In this document: in pieces, positions 54,815 through 63,124 of the stretch
Layout of the letters: each line of letters begins with the position of its first letter
How positions within the stretch are numbered: the first letter of the stretch is position 1
Assembly: GCA_002345575.1 (NCBI GenBank)
Contig: DDVX01000019.1
Location: 332,615-396,614 of the forward strand
DNA length: 64,000 nt
Direction: 5' to 3'
Source of the DNA: Stutzerimonas stutzeri
GTDB taxonomy: Bacteria > Pseudomonadota > Gammaproteobacteria > Pseudomonadales > Pseudomonadaceae
The notes under the pieces: generated by a model
What the model saw: only the letters and a program-made list of their open reading frames with translations
Database searches by the model: none
Told to the model about the DNA's origin: nothing
Position numbers and translations under genes: made by a program

Positions 54815-56224
54815 ATGACCCGACTACTGCCTCTGCTGCTCTGTTTGCTGATGCTTGCGCCGTGGCCAGCTGCTGCGCGTGTGGCTGGCCCGCAGGCCGG
54901 ACAGGGCACGGATACGGTACGCGATCTGGCTCAGATTCGCCGCAGCGGATTATTGCGGGTGCTGGTAAATCAGAGCCGCAACAGCTCAGGTGAAGTGAAG
55001 GGTGAAGCCATTGGCGTCGAGTATGTGCGCCTGCGTGCATTCGAGCAGTTTCTCAACCGGGACGCTCAAGGCCGCACGATCACTCTGAAAATAATCCCAA
55101 AGGCAAAGGACCAGCTACTCGCCGCCCTGCAGCGCGGGGAGGGCGATCTGGTTGCGCCGGGTGAGTTGCTTGACCGGGGAACCATGCGCCAACTGAGCCG
55201 TACACGTGCCGTTGTGCCGAAGGTGCCGCTGGTGCTGGTTACGCGACAGGGCAGCCGTCGTCATACGCAGCTGCAGCAGTTCTCGGGCCGCAGCCTGGCC
55301 CTGCCGGCTGGCAGTGTCGCCGGCAACGCCGTAGAAAAGGTCAATCACGAGCTGATGCAGGCTGGGCGGGCGCCGATCATTGTGGAGTGGGTCGACTCGA
55401 CGCTCGCCGTGGAGGATGTGCTGGAAATGGTGCAGGCCGGTATTTACCCGGCCACTCTTGTTGAACGGAGCATTGCCGAGCGCTGGGCGAAGGTACTGCC
55501 GAAACTTCGCATCGAATCGAAATTGGCGCTGGGCGAGCCGGCGGACATGCACTGGTTCGTGCACAAGGAAGCGAAGATGCTGCGTGCCAGTGCGGATCGC
55601 TTTCTGTCTGGCTATCGTGCACCCGAGAACCAGGACGCAGCCTTTGTCCGCGTCTATCGGCGTCTATATCGGGTGCAGAACCCATTGGATTCCGTGGGCC
55701 GCCAGCGCCTGGAAAAGGTCCGCCCGACATTGCAGCGTCACGCCCGGCAACAGGACATCGACTGGCTGAGCCTGGCGGCATTGGCGTTCAAGGAATCGAC
55801 CCTCAATCCAGCGGCGCGTGGTGCTTCGGGCGCCACTGGGCTGATGCAGATGACGCCCGCTACGGCGCGTAGCATGGGCGTCTCGGATATCGGCACGCTG
55901 GATAACAACGTATTGGCCAGCGCCAGGTATCTAGCCAGCATTCGCCGCGATTTCTTCGCCAGCCCCAGGCTCAACGAACATGAACGTCTGGCGTTCATCT
56001 TCGCCGCCTACAACATGGGGCCGCAGCGGGTGCAGAGTCTGCGTGCCGAGGCCCGGCGCCGCGGCTACAACCCGGACCAGTGGTTCTTCCAGGTCGAACG
56101 CATCGCTATGGAAACCGTGGGAATGGGCGTGGTTAGCCACGTCAATGCGGTGAACAAGTATTACCTGGCGTACCACCGCGAACGCAACCTGCTGGAGGCT
56201 GGGCCGCAGCGTGCGGCCAATTAG
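54815..56224 (+). CDS. Lytic transglycosylase with solute-binding domain, MltF-like
   Basis: 469 aa. Signal peptide 1-21 (MTRLLPLLLCLLMLAPWPAAA). Residues about 40-275 form an extracellular solute-binding domain (LLRVLVNQSRNSS..., GEGDLVAPGELLDRG). The SLT domain follows from about 310 with the catalytic Glu in LAALAFKESTLNPAARGASGATGLMQMTPATA. YNMGPQRVQSLR and SHVNAVNKYYLAYH close the fold. It cleaves peptidoglycan glycan strands. It lacks a lipobox, so it is periplasmic or loosely membrane-bound. I leave the symbol blank because paralogues exist. Confidence 0.9.
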   Translation: MTRLLPLLLCLLMLAPWPAAARVAGPQAGQGTDTVRDLAQIRRSGLLRVLVNQSRNSSGEVKGEAIGVEYVRLRAFEQFLNRDAQGRTITLKIIPKAKDQLLAALQRGEGDLVAPGELLDRGTMRQLSRTRAVVPKVPLVLVTRQGSRRHTQLQQFSGRSLALPAGSVAGNAVEKVNHELMQAGRAPIIVEWVDSTLAVEDVLEMVQAGIYPATLVERSIAERWAKVLPKLRIESKLALGEPADMHWFVHKEAKMLRASADRFLSGYRAPENQDAAFVRVYRRLYRVQNPLDSVGRQRLEKVRPTLQRHARQQDIDWLSLAALAFKESTLNPAARGASGATGLMQMTPATARSMGVSDIGTLDNNVLASARYLASIRRDFFASPRLNEHERLAFIFAAYNMGPQRVQSLRAEARRRGYNPDQWFFQVERIAMETVGMGVVSHVNAVNKYYLAYHRERNLLEAGPQRAAN

Positions 56225-56722
56225 CTAGGGATAATCGATAGCGACGATATACCAGAGCCTGTATCCGGTAGGTGTCTGCACCTGCACCTCAGCATCCAAA
56301 GGCTTACCTACAAGGGCTCTGGCCAGGGGCGAGTCGATACTGATCAGTCCCTGTTTGAGGTCCAGCTCATCAGGTCCGACGATGCGGTAGCGGGCCTGTT
56401 CGCCATCTTCGTCTTCTACGGTTACCCAGGCGCCAAAGTACACCTTGCCCGGATCACTTGGGCGTTCGCTGACAACCTTGAGCTTCTCCAGTCGCTTGCT
56501 GAGAAAGCGCACGCGGCTGTCGATCTCGCGCAGCATCTTCTTCCCGTAGGTGTATTCGGCGTTTTCCGAACGATCGCCTTGCGCGGCGGCTTCGCTGACT
56601 GACTGAGTCACCTGTGGGCGCTTGACGTGCCATAGCTCGTGCAGCTCGGCACGCAGTCGCGCCTCACCTTCAGGAGTAATCAGCGGGGTGCCGGCGGGGC
56701 GCGGTGGACGGTAACGGCTCAT
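56225..56722 (-). CDS. greB: Transcription elongation factor GreB
   Basis: 165 aa. The N-terminal coiled coil ITPEGEARLRAELHELWHVKRPQVTQSVSEAAAQGDRSENAEYTYGKKMLREIDSRVRFLSKRLEKL has the acidic tip residues (QGDRSENAEY). The C-terminal FKBP-like part ends SPLARALVGKPLDAEVQVQTPTGYRLWYIVAIDY. The YGKKMLREID variant is typical of GreB over GreA. It induces RNA cleavage in stalled RNA polymerase. Convergent with the upstream gene; the stops are one base apart. Confidence 0.94.
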   Translation of the reverse strand: MSRYRPPRPAGTPLITPEGEARLRAELHELWHVKRPQVTQSVSEAAAQGDRSENAEYTYGKKMLREIDSRVRFLSKRLEKLKVVSERPSDPGKVYFGAWVTVEDEDGEQARYRIVGPDELDLKQGLISIDSPLARALVGKPLDAEVQVQTPTGYRLWYIVAIDYP

Positions 56723-56818
56723 GAACTATCCGGTTCGGCTGTGGAGGCCGGACATTGTAAGCCAGCTGCCCGTTTCGGCTAGCGGCACCCTTATGAAACG
56801 GGCAATGGCTCCATTGAT

Positions 56819-59320
56819 TCAATCCTCGCGCAGTACACTCAGTGGACTGGCGTTCAGCGCGCGGCGGGTTCCGATCACGCCAGCCCCACCGACCAGCAGA
56901 GCACCAATCACTGGCAAGACCAGCAGCCAGGGATGCGGCTGCCAGCGCAGGTCGAAAACGAAGTGATAGAGCAGGGCGCTTACCAGTTCACAGCCCAACG
57001 CGGCCAACAGACCGCTAGCTGCGCCGAGTACGCCGAACTCGGCGCGCCGGGCCTTGAGCAACAGCTTGCGCTCGGCGCCCAGCGCTCGCAGCAGCGCACC
57101 TTGGCGAATGCGCTCATCGAGGGTCGCCTGCAAGCCGGCGAACAACACCGCAAGACCTGCCGCCAGTACAAACATCAGCACGTATTCCACTGCCAGCGAG
57201 ACCTGCGCGAGGATGCTGCGCAACTGGCCGAGCAGCGCTTCTACCTGCAGGATCGTCGCGGAGGGAAAGTCGCGGGCGAGCTGTACCAGTTCGCGATCTT
57301 TGCCGGCCGGCAGGTGAAAGCTGGTCATGTAGGTGGCCGGTACATCCTGCAGGGTGTCTGGCTCGAAGATCATATAGAAGTTGGGCTGGAAGCTATCCCA
57401 ATTGACTTCGCGCAAGCTGGTCACACTGACATCACGGGTGATGCCGCCCACGGTGAAGCTCAGGCGGTCGCCAATCTTCACCACCAGGCTTTGCGCCAGC
57501 TCGGCTTCTACCGAGACGCCGGGCAGCTCGCCTGGCTCGTCGCTCCACCACTGGCCGGCCGTCAGGCGATTGTCTGCAGGCAGTTCTTGCGCCCAGGTCA
57601 AGCTAAGGTCCCGGCGGATCGCCCGTTCGCCCTGGCTTTCCTTGCTGACGATCTGCCGCACTGGCTCGCCATTGATGGCTACCAGGCGGCCTGGCACCAC
57701 CGGGTACAGCGGGGCTGAATGGTCGGACAGAATCGCGATGCGCTCGCCAAAAGCGGCACTGTCTTCGGGCAATACGTTCAGCACGAAATGATTGGGCGCG
57801 TCTGCAGGCAGCTGTTCCTGCCAGGTGTCGAGCAATTCACCGCGCAGCAGTGCAATCAGCGCCATGGCCAGCAGGATCAGGCCGAAGGCCAGGGACTGGC
57901 CGGCGGCGGCCAGGGGATGGCGCAGCAACTGTCCGAGTCCGAGACGCCAGGGCAGGGACGCGCCAGACAGCAGCCGGCGCAAGCCCTGCAAGGACAGTAA
58001 CAGCAGCCCGCCGAGCACCAGTGTGGCCACCAGCCCGCCACCAAGCAGCGCCAGGGTGATCTTCAGATCCAGACTCAGGCGCCACATGATCAGCCCCAGA
58101 GCCACGATGGCTGCACCGTAGACCAGCCAGCTGCTCGGTGGCACCGGCAGCATGTCGCGACGCAACACGCGCAGCGGTGGCACGCGGCCCAGTGCGGCCA
58201 GCGGCGGCAACGCAAAGCCTACCAGTGCCACCAGGCCGGTGGCGATGCCGGCCAGCGCCGGCCAGAGCGTTGCCGGTGGAATTTCGTTGACCAGCAGATC
58301 CCGCAGCAGGAAAAACAGTCCGTGCTGCGCTGACCATCCCAGCAGCGCGCCAACTACGCTGGCCAGCGCACCGAGATAAGCCAGCTGTAAGGTATACAGC
58401 ATCAGTGCTTCGCGACGGGACAGACCGAGGCAGCGCAGCAGCGCGCTGGCGTCGAAACGGCGCGAGGCAAAGCGTGTGGCGGACAAGGCCACGGCAACCC
58501 CGGCGAGCAATACCGCTGCCAGGCTGGCAAGGTTCAGATAACGCTCGGCCCGGCCAAGGGCACCGCCGATCTGGCGATTGCCGTCTTTCGCGGTCTCGAT
58601 GCGCTGGTGCGCTTGAATATCCGCCTCGACAGCCTCCTGATAGGCCTGCAACTGCGCTGCCGGCCCGCGCCAGAGCTCGCGGTAGCTTACGCGACTGCCC
58701 GGCTGGACTACGCCGGTAGCCTGTAGGTCGTCGAGGTGCATCAGCACGCGTGGAGTGAGGCTGTAGAAATCGCCGACACGATCCGGCTCATAGGTCAGTA
58801 CGCGGGACAGCTTCAGGGGTTTGTTGCCCACCTCGATCAGATCGCCGATCTGCAGCTCCAGAGCGGCGAACAGCCGAGCCTCGGCCCAGGCTTCGCCCGG
58901 TTGCGGCCCGGCAGTGATCTGTTCGGGCTGATAGGGCGCGGCGGCACTGCGCAACTCGCCACGCAGCGGGTACAGGCTGTCGGCGGCCTTCACGCTGGCC
59001 AGCTGTAGGTCGTCATCGGTGGCGATGACGCTGGAGAATTCCACCACGCGAGCGTGATCGAGCTGCAAGCGTTTGCCGGCTTCGATTTGTTCCTCTGTGG
59101 CCGGAGCGCTACCGCGTAAAACCAGGTCGGCGCCAAGGAACTCGGTGGCACGCAGGAGCATGGCATCGTTCAGCCGGGCACCGAAAAAACCAATGGCGGT
59201 GCTGGCCGCAACCGCGATCAGCAAGGCAAAGAAGAGCACGCGCAGTTCGCCCGCACGCGCATCGCGCAGGAGCTGACGCAGGGCTAGGGAAGCCAGGCGG
59301 CTGATAGGTACGCGCTTCAT
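56819..59320 (-). CDS. ABC transporter permease, YbbP/FtsX-like
   Basis: 833 aa with FtsX-type architecture: one N-terminal membrane helix (about 25-45), a large periplasmic domain, a block of membrane helices (about 265-500), a second periplasmic domain, and a final set of three helices from about 705. VLSGLRRLLSGASLPWRLGLGQLLRHPLAAAGQSLAFGLILLAMALIALLRGELLDTW is typical. The partner of the ATPase gene that overlaps its start by 4 bases. Probably moves or extracts a lipid-type substrate; unproven. Confidence 0.88.
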   Translation of the reverse strand: MKRVPISRLASLALRQLLRDARAGELRVLFFALLIAVAASTAIGFFGARLNDAMLLRATEFLGADLVLRGSAPATEEQIEAGKRLQLDHARVVEFSSVIATDDDLQLASVKAADSLYPLRGELRSAAAPYQPEQITAGPQPGEAWAEARLFAALELQIGDLIEVGNKPLKLSRVLTYEPDRVGDFYSLTPRVLMHLDDLQATGVVQPGSRVSYRELWRGPAAQLQAYQEAVEADIQAHQRIETAKDGNRQIGGALGRAERYLNLASLAAVLLAGVAVALSATRFASRRFDASALLRCLGLSRREALMLYTLQLAYLGALASVVGALLGWSAQHGLFFLLRDLLVNEIPPATLWPALAGIATGLVALVGFALPPLAALGRVPPLRVLRRDMLPVPPSSWLVYGAAIVALGLIMWRLSLDLKITLALLGGGLVATLVLGGLLLLSLQGLRRLLSGASLPWRLGLGQLLRHPLAAAGQSLAFGLILLAMALIALLRGELLDTWQEQLPADAPNHFVLNVLPEDSAAFGERIAILSDHSAPLYPVVPGRLVAINGEPVRQIVSKESQGERAIRRDLSLTWAQELPADNRLTAGQWWSDEPGELPGVSVEAELAQSLVVKIGDRLSFTVGGITRDVSVTSLREVNWDSFQPNFYMIFEPDTLQDVPATYMTSFHLPAGKDRELVQLARDFPSATILQVEALLGQLRSILAQVSLAVEYVLMFVLAAGLAVLFAGLQATLDERIRQGALLRALGAERKLLLKARRAEFGVLGAASGLLAALGCELVSALLYHFVFDLRWQPHPWLLVLPVIGALLVGGAGVIGTRRALNASPLSVLRED

Positions 59321-60003
59321 CGGCTCTGCTCATCGTCTACCCGTCGACCGCCCTCTAGGCGTAGCACGTGCTGGCAACGCCGGGCCAGCCGCTCATCGTG
59401 GGTCACCAATACCAGAGTGGTAGTGCGCTCGCGATTGAGCTCGAATAGCAGCTCGGTGATGTTCGCCCCCGTGTGGCTGTCGAGATTCCCGGTCGGCTCG
59501 TCGGCAAACAGCACCGCGGGTTCGGCGGCGAAGGCGCGGGCAACGGCGACGCGCTGCTGTTCACCGCCGGACAGTTGCCGTGGATAGTGATGAAGGCGTG
59601 CGCCCAGGCCGACCCGGCCCAGTAGCTCACTGGCTTTCACCTGGGCATCGCGCCTGCCGTGCAGCTCCAGCGGTAGCATGACGTTTTCCAGCGCATTCAG
59701 ACTGTCCAGCAGCTGGAAGGACTGGAAGACGAAACCGACGTGCTCGGCGCGGATTCTGGCGCGCTGATCTTCGTCCAAATCCCCGAGGCGGTGGCCGGCC
59801 AGGATCACCTCGCCGGAGCTGGGCAGGTCCAGTCCGGCGAGTAGGCCAAGCAGGGTGGATTTGCCCGAGCCGGAGGTGCCGACTATTGCCAAGCTCTCGC
59901 CTTTGTTCAGGCTTAGGGACACCTCGTCGAGGATGGCCAGTTCACCTTCCGCGCTGGGTACCACTTTGCTAAGGTTCTGGGCATTGAGAATGCTGTCGCT
60001 CAT
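59317..60003 (-). CDS. ABC transporter ATP-binding protein, YbbA-like
   Basis: 228 aa. Walker A IVGTSGSGKSTLLGLLAGLD, Q-loop FVFQSFQLLDSLNALENVMLPL, signature LSGGEQQRVAVARAF, Walker B AVLFADEPTGNLD and His-loop LVLVTHDERLA; a LolD/YbbA-type ATPase. The ATG at 60003 gives the standard N-terminus; the frame is open a further 99 codons but that region is the divergent tesA gene. It drives the permease encoded downstream. Confidence 0.93.
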   Translation of the reverse strand: MSDSILNAQNLSKVVPSAEGELAILDEVSLSLNKGESLAIVGTSGSGKSTLLGLLAGLDLPSSGEVILAGHRLGDLDEDQRARIRAEHVGFVFQSFQLLDSLNALENVMLPLELHGRRDAQVKASELLGRVGLGARLHHYPRQLSGGEQQRVAVARAFAAEPAVLFADEPTGNLDSHTGANITELLFELNRERTTTLVLVTHDERLARRCQHVLRLEGGRRVDDEQSR

Positions 60004-60013
60004 GGAGATTCCG

Positions 60014-60619
60014 ATGCGAATGTGGCTGAAAGGTGGAGTTCTGGTCTTGCTGTGCTGGGCCCAGGGTGCCCTGGGCGGGACGGTCCTGGTGGTCGGGGAT
60101 AGTATCAGCGCCGCTTTCGGCCTGGAAACCAGCCAGGGTTGGGTGCATCTGCTCCAGCAGCGACTGGATTCAGAGGCGCGGGAGTATCGCGTGATGAATG
60201 CCTCGATCAGCGGTGACACCACTGCGGGCGGGCGCTCCCGGCTACCGACGCTGCTCGATGAGCATGCGCCTGAAGTCGTCATTCTGGAGCTTGGCGGCAA
60301 CGATGGCCTGCGCGGTCAGTCACCGGCGCAATTGAAACAGAATCTTGCGGCGATGGTTGAAATGTCGCAGGAAGCGGGAGCCAAGGTGGTACTGCTGGGC
60401 ATGCGCATGCCGCCCAATCTGGGGCAGCGTTACACCACGGCATTTGCCAAGGCCTTCGACTCCCTCGCTGCTGAGCAAAACCTGCCCTACGTGCCCTTCT
60501 TTCTCGAAGGTGTTGGCGGCGTTGCGAACATGATGCAGGCCGACGGGATCCACCCTACAGCCATCGCTCAGAAACGCCTGCTGGACAACCTCTGGCCGGT
60601 GCTCGAGCCCTTGCTTTGA
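60014..60619 (+). CDS. tesA: Multifunctional acyl-CoA thioesterase/lysophospholipase TesA
   Basis: 201 aa SGNH hydrolase. Signal peptide MRMWLKGGVLVLLCWAQGALGG sends it to the periplasm. Block I GDSISAAFGL (Ser), block III LGGNDGLRG, block V DGIHPTAIAQ (Asp-His) are intact. ATG 60014 is 10 bases from the divergent ABC ATPase start, so the two genes share a very short promoter region, the usual tesA-ybbA arrangement. Confidence 0.95.
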   Translation: MRMWLKGGVLVLLCWAQGALGGTVLVVGDSISAAFGLETSQGWVHLLQQRLDSEAREYRVMNASISGDTTAGGRSRLPTLLDEHAPEVVILELGGNDGLRGQSPAQLKQNLAAMVEMSQEAGAKVVLLGMRMPPNLGQRYTTAFAKAFDSLAAEQNLPYVPFFLEGVGGVANMMQADGIHPTAIAQKRLLDNLWPVLEPLL

Positions 60620-60663
60620 GGAAGCTGCACAGCTAGTGTCGCGCCCCTTGATTGGAGCCTCGA

Positions 60664-60945
60664 ATGCCACGCCCAGCCTGGTCCCTTTTTGCCTACCGTC
60701 TCATCGTCCCGGACGAGCAGTTCGATCTGTTCGCGTGCCGTGAGAATCGCCTGCATCTAGCACTGCGCCAGCTGGAACTGAGTGGGCAGGCCGATCGTAC
60801 CCTGTGCGGCGGGTTTCTACCGGCACAGCCGCGCTGGCAGGATCTGGAACAGGGTCTGTTGAAGGATCGCCGACTCTGCCCAATCTGTCGTGAAACGCTA
60901 AGCGCGCAACGTAGGCGTCTTCCGACAGCTGTAAGCGTCTGGTAG
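60664..60945 (+). CDS. Small hypothetical protein with CPIC motif
   Basis: 93 aa. MPRPAWSLFAYRLIVPDEQFDLFACRENRLHLALRQLELSGQADRTLCGGFLP, then RRLCPICRETL near the end; the Cys-x-x-Cys and an earlier lone Cys pair could hold zinc. No family recognised. ATG 60664 starts after a weak site. It lies between tesA and the L,D-transpeptidase in the same direction. Confidence 0.68.
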   Translation: MPRPAWSLFAYRLIVPDEQFDLFACRENRLHLALRQLELSGQADRTLCGGFLPAQPRWQDLEQGLLKDRRLCPICRETLSAQRRRLPTAVSVW

Positions 60946-61017
60946 GGAACTCGGAGTTCTTCCTTCCTTCACGTACAATCGCCGAAACAGTGCTCACCCT
61001 TATCCAAGGAACCCTGA

Positions 61018-61980
61018 ATGCTCTCGCGTGCCTCTGCAGTCGCCTCCTGTGTATCACTCACTGCCTTGCTGCTGGCCGGACAATCGGCGGCGCTCGAATT
61101 ACCTCTGCCGCCCGAAGGCGAGGATGTGGTGGGTGAAATTCAGGTCATCAAGGCCAAATACGAAGACACCTTCGCGGCGCTCGGTGAGACATATGACCTG
61201 GGCTATCTAGAGCTGGTCGCAGCAAATCCTGGGGTGGACCCGTGGCTACCGGGCGAAGGCACCGACATCATCCTGCCGACGCGCTTCATCCTGCCGTCGG
61301 GGCCGCGCGAAGGCATCGTGATCAACCTCGCTGAGTACCGCCTGTACTATTACCCGGAAGGTCAGTCCGTGGTGCATACCTATCCCTTGGGCATTGGCCG
61401 GGAAGGTTGGGGTTCTCCGGTGGGCAATACGCGCATTTCAGCCATGACCAGCAACCCAGCCTGGTATCCGCCACAGTCGATCCGTGATGAGCACGCGGCT
61501 GATGGCGATCCACTGCCAAGGGTGGTGCCGCCCGGCCCAGACAACCCTTTGGGTCCCTATAAGATGACGCTGGCGATGCCGGGATATCTAATCCATGGCT
61601 CGAACAAGAAGTTCGGTATCGGCATGCGAGTCAGTCACGGCTGTTTCCGCATGCTCAACCACAATGTCCTTGAGCTGTCCAAGCGCGTCAGAGTGGGCAC
61701 GCCGGTGCGCATCATCGATGAGCCGTACAAGTTTGGCATCAGCCAAGGCATGGTTTATATGGAAGCGCACACGCCGCTGCAAGAGGAAGATCAGCATATG
61801 ACCCTGATGGACAAACATGCCGTGGTGATCAATACACTGCTCAAACGGGACGAAGATGCCGGCATGTTACAGCTAGATTGGGAAATGGTGCGCGAGATCA
61901 TTGCCGGAGAAGATGGTTTGCCCATCCAGATCGCCGAACTGGGTCAGGTAATGGCGAGCCAGGAAGATCCGGTTTTCTAA
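61018..61980 (+). CDS. L,D-transpeptidase (YkuD) with LysM domain
   Basis: 320 aa secreted peptidoglycan enzyme. Signal peptide at 1-24 (...TALLLAGQSAALELPLPP). A LysM-like segment YEDTFAALGETYDLGYLELVAANPGVDPWLPGEGTDIILPTRFILP comes next. The YkuD domain has the catalytic Cys in MRVSHGCFRMLNHNVLEL (about 220) and HGSNKKFG as the partner His. ErfK/YbiS-type proteins form 3-3 crosslinks or attach the Braun-type lipoprotein; its neighbour at 62091 is OprI, whose C-terminal Lys is the attachment residue. Confidence 0.93.
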   Translation: MLSRASAVASCVSLTALLLAGQSAALELPLPPEGEDVVGEIQVIKAKYEDTFAALGETYDLGYLELVAANPGVDPWLPGEGTDIILPTRFILPSGPREGIVINLAEYRLYYYPEGQSVVHTYPLGIGREGWGSPVGNTRISAMTSNPAWYPPQSIRDEHAADGDPLPRVVPPGPDNPLGPYKMTLAMPGYLIHGSNKKFGIGMRVSHGCFRMLNHNVLELSKRVRVGTPVRIIDEPYKFGISQGMVYMEAHTPLQEEDQHMTLMDKHAVVINTLLKRDEDAGMLQLDWEMVREIIAGEDGLPIQIAELGQVMASQEDPVF

Positions 61981-62002
61981 CGTCTGCAAAAACTCTGCTC
62001 AT

Positions 62003-62036
62003 TAAAAAAGCCGACCCGTATGAGGTCGGCTTTTTT
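62003..62036. terminator. Bidirectional terminator between L,D-transpeptidase and oprI
   Basis: AAAAAAGCCGACC / GGTCGGCTTTTTT around CGTATGA. Useful from both strands, 23 bases after the transpeptidase stop and 55 before the oprI stop. Confidence 0.88.
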
Positions 62037-62090
62037 ACACCTGTATTCGTCCAGAGCAGCTTTTTAAGTTGATCAGGACGGTACAGAGGT

Positions 62091-62345
62091 TCACTTGCGG
62101 CTTGCGCGTTCCAGCATGCGCAGTGCGCGCTCGTTGGCTTCGTCAGCGGTCTGCTGAGCCTTCTGAGCGGCTTGCAGAGCTTCGTCAGCCTTGCTGTATG
62201 CTTCGTCGGCACGAGCCTGAGCACGGGCAGCAGCATCTTCGGTGGCGGTCAGACGAGCTTCGCCTTCTTGAGTCATGCTGTTGCTGCAACCAGTCGCCAG
62301 AACTGCAGCGAAAGCCAGAGCAGAAAGTTTCAGAACGTTGTTCAT
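62091..62345 (-). CDS. oprI: Major outer membrane lipoprotein I
   Basis: 84 aa. MNNVLKLSALAFAAVLATGCSNS is the lipoprotein signal with lipobox ATGC. The mature part is a trimeric coiled coil of heptads (GEARLTATEDAAARAQARADEAYSKADEALQAAQKAQQTADEANERALRMLERASRK). It ends in Lys, used to link to peptidoglycan. Equivalent to Braun lipoprotein. The longer frame upstream of 62345 is not used. Confidence 0.96.
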   Translation of the reverse strand: MNNVLKLSALAFAAVLATGCSNSMTQEGEARLTATEDAAARAQARADEAYSKADEALQAAQKAQQTADEANERALRMLERASRK

Positions 62346-62403
62346 CGTGTTCCCCTTGAGGTGAAATCCATGGCAACTTCCGTTATGGAGAGTTGGCGGG
62401 CAC

Positions 62404-62431
62404 ATACTACCGATAAGTTGCGCCAAGTAAA
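62404..62431 (-). promoter_or_regulatory. Probable oprI promoter
   Basis: On the minus strand TTTACT (62431-62426) and TAGTAT (62409-62404), 16 bases apart. The start point would give a leader of about 50 bases. The 62346-62752 gap otherwise shows no gene. Confidence 0.4.
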
Positions 62432-62752
62432 CTGAGGCGGACGCTTGCCAGCCCGGTTTTTTTAGCGAACTTGCCTGTTTTCCAGTGCTGGCAGCTCAGC
62501 TTGGTTGAAAAACAACCAAAGCCAGCAGAATTAAGCGTTGTATGGACTCTTCTGGGCACTCTAAGTTGCGTTTGGAGGTGCAAGTAATCCATGCCGTCAG
62601 GAGGTGGTGACGGCATCGGCGATTGCTGTCTCAAGAGTGTAGACACTATCCGACAAGAGCCGCCAGAAGATGTTTGTCGAGGTATGGCGCGCGTCGTACG
62701 CTAAAGGCATTATCAGGCATACAACAATCAGAACCGGTATCGAGGAGGCGAG

Positions 62753-63040
62753 ATGAGCGACACATTGACCATCCACCATGATCGGGCAGGCCATCAGTTC
62801 GAAACGACCGTGGATGGTCATCGCGCTTATCTTGCTTATATGGATCTGGGTAAACAGACCCTGGATATTTATCGGACGTTTGTCCCCGATGCGTTGCGTG
62901 GCCGAGGCATTGCCGCCGCTCTGGCCGGGCATGCTCTGGAGTACGCCGAGCGCGAGGGCTATACGGTGATTCCTTCCTGCTCGTATGTAGAGCGCTATAT
63001 GGAGCGTAAGGGGAAGACGGAAAACGGTTCCGGCAGTTAG
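62753..63040 (+). CDS. Small GNAT-fold acetyltransferase, YjdJ-like
   Basis: 95 aa. IHHDRAGHQFETTVDGHRAYLAYMDLGKQTLDIYRTFVPDALRGRGIAAALAGHALEYAEREGYTVIPSCSYVERYMERK holds the acetyl-CoA pyrophosphate loop as RGRGIAAAL. The compact size and the Cys in PSCSYVERY match the YjdJ/COG2388 subgroup. Substrate unknown. GAGGAGGCG stands before the ATG. Confidence 0.88.
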   Translation: MSDTLTIHHDRAGHQFETTVDGHRAYLAYMDLGKQTLDIYRTFVPDALRGRGIAAALAGHALEYAEREGYTVIPSCSYVERYMERKGKTENGSGS

Positions 63041-63081
63041 CAGACCGTTCAAAGCTATCTTCCTTTTCCGGACCCTGAATG

Positions 63082-63110
63082 AAAAAACGCCGCATCAAGC
63101 GGCGTTTTTC
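63082..63110. terminator. Bidirectional terminator before aro gene
   Basis: AAAAAACGCCGC / GCGGCGTTTTT around ATCAA, 42 bases after the GNAT gene and 15 bases from the DAHP synthase stop. Confidence 0.87.
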
Positions 63111-63124
63111 ATTTGGTTCTTCAA

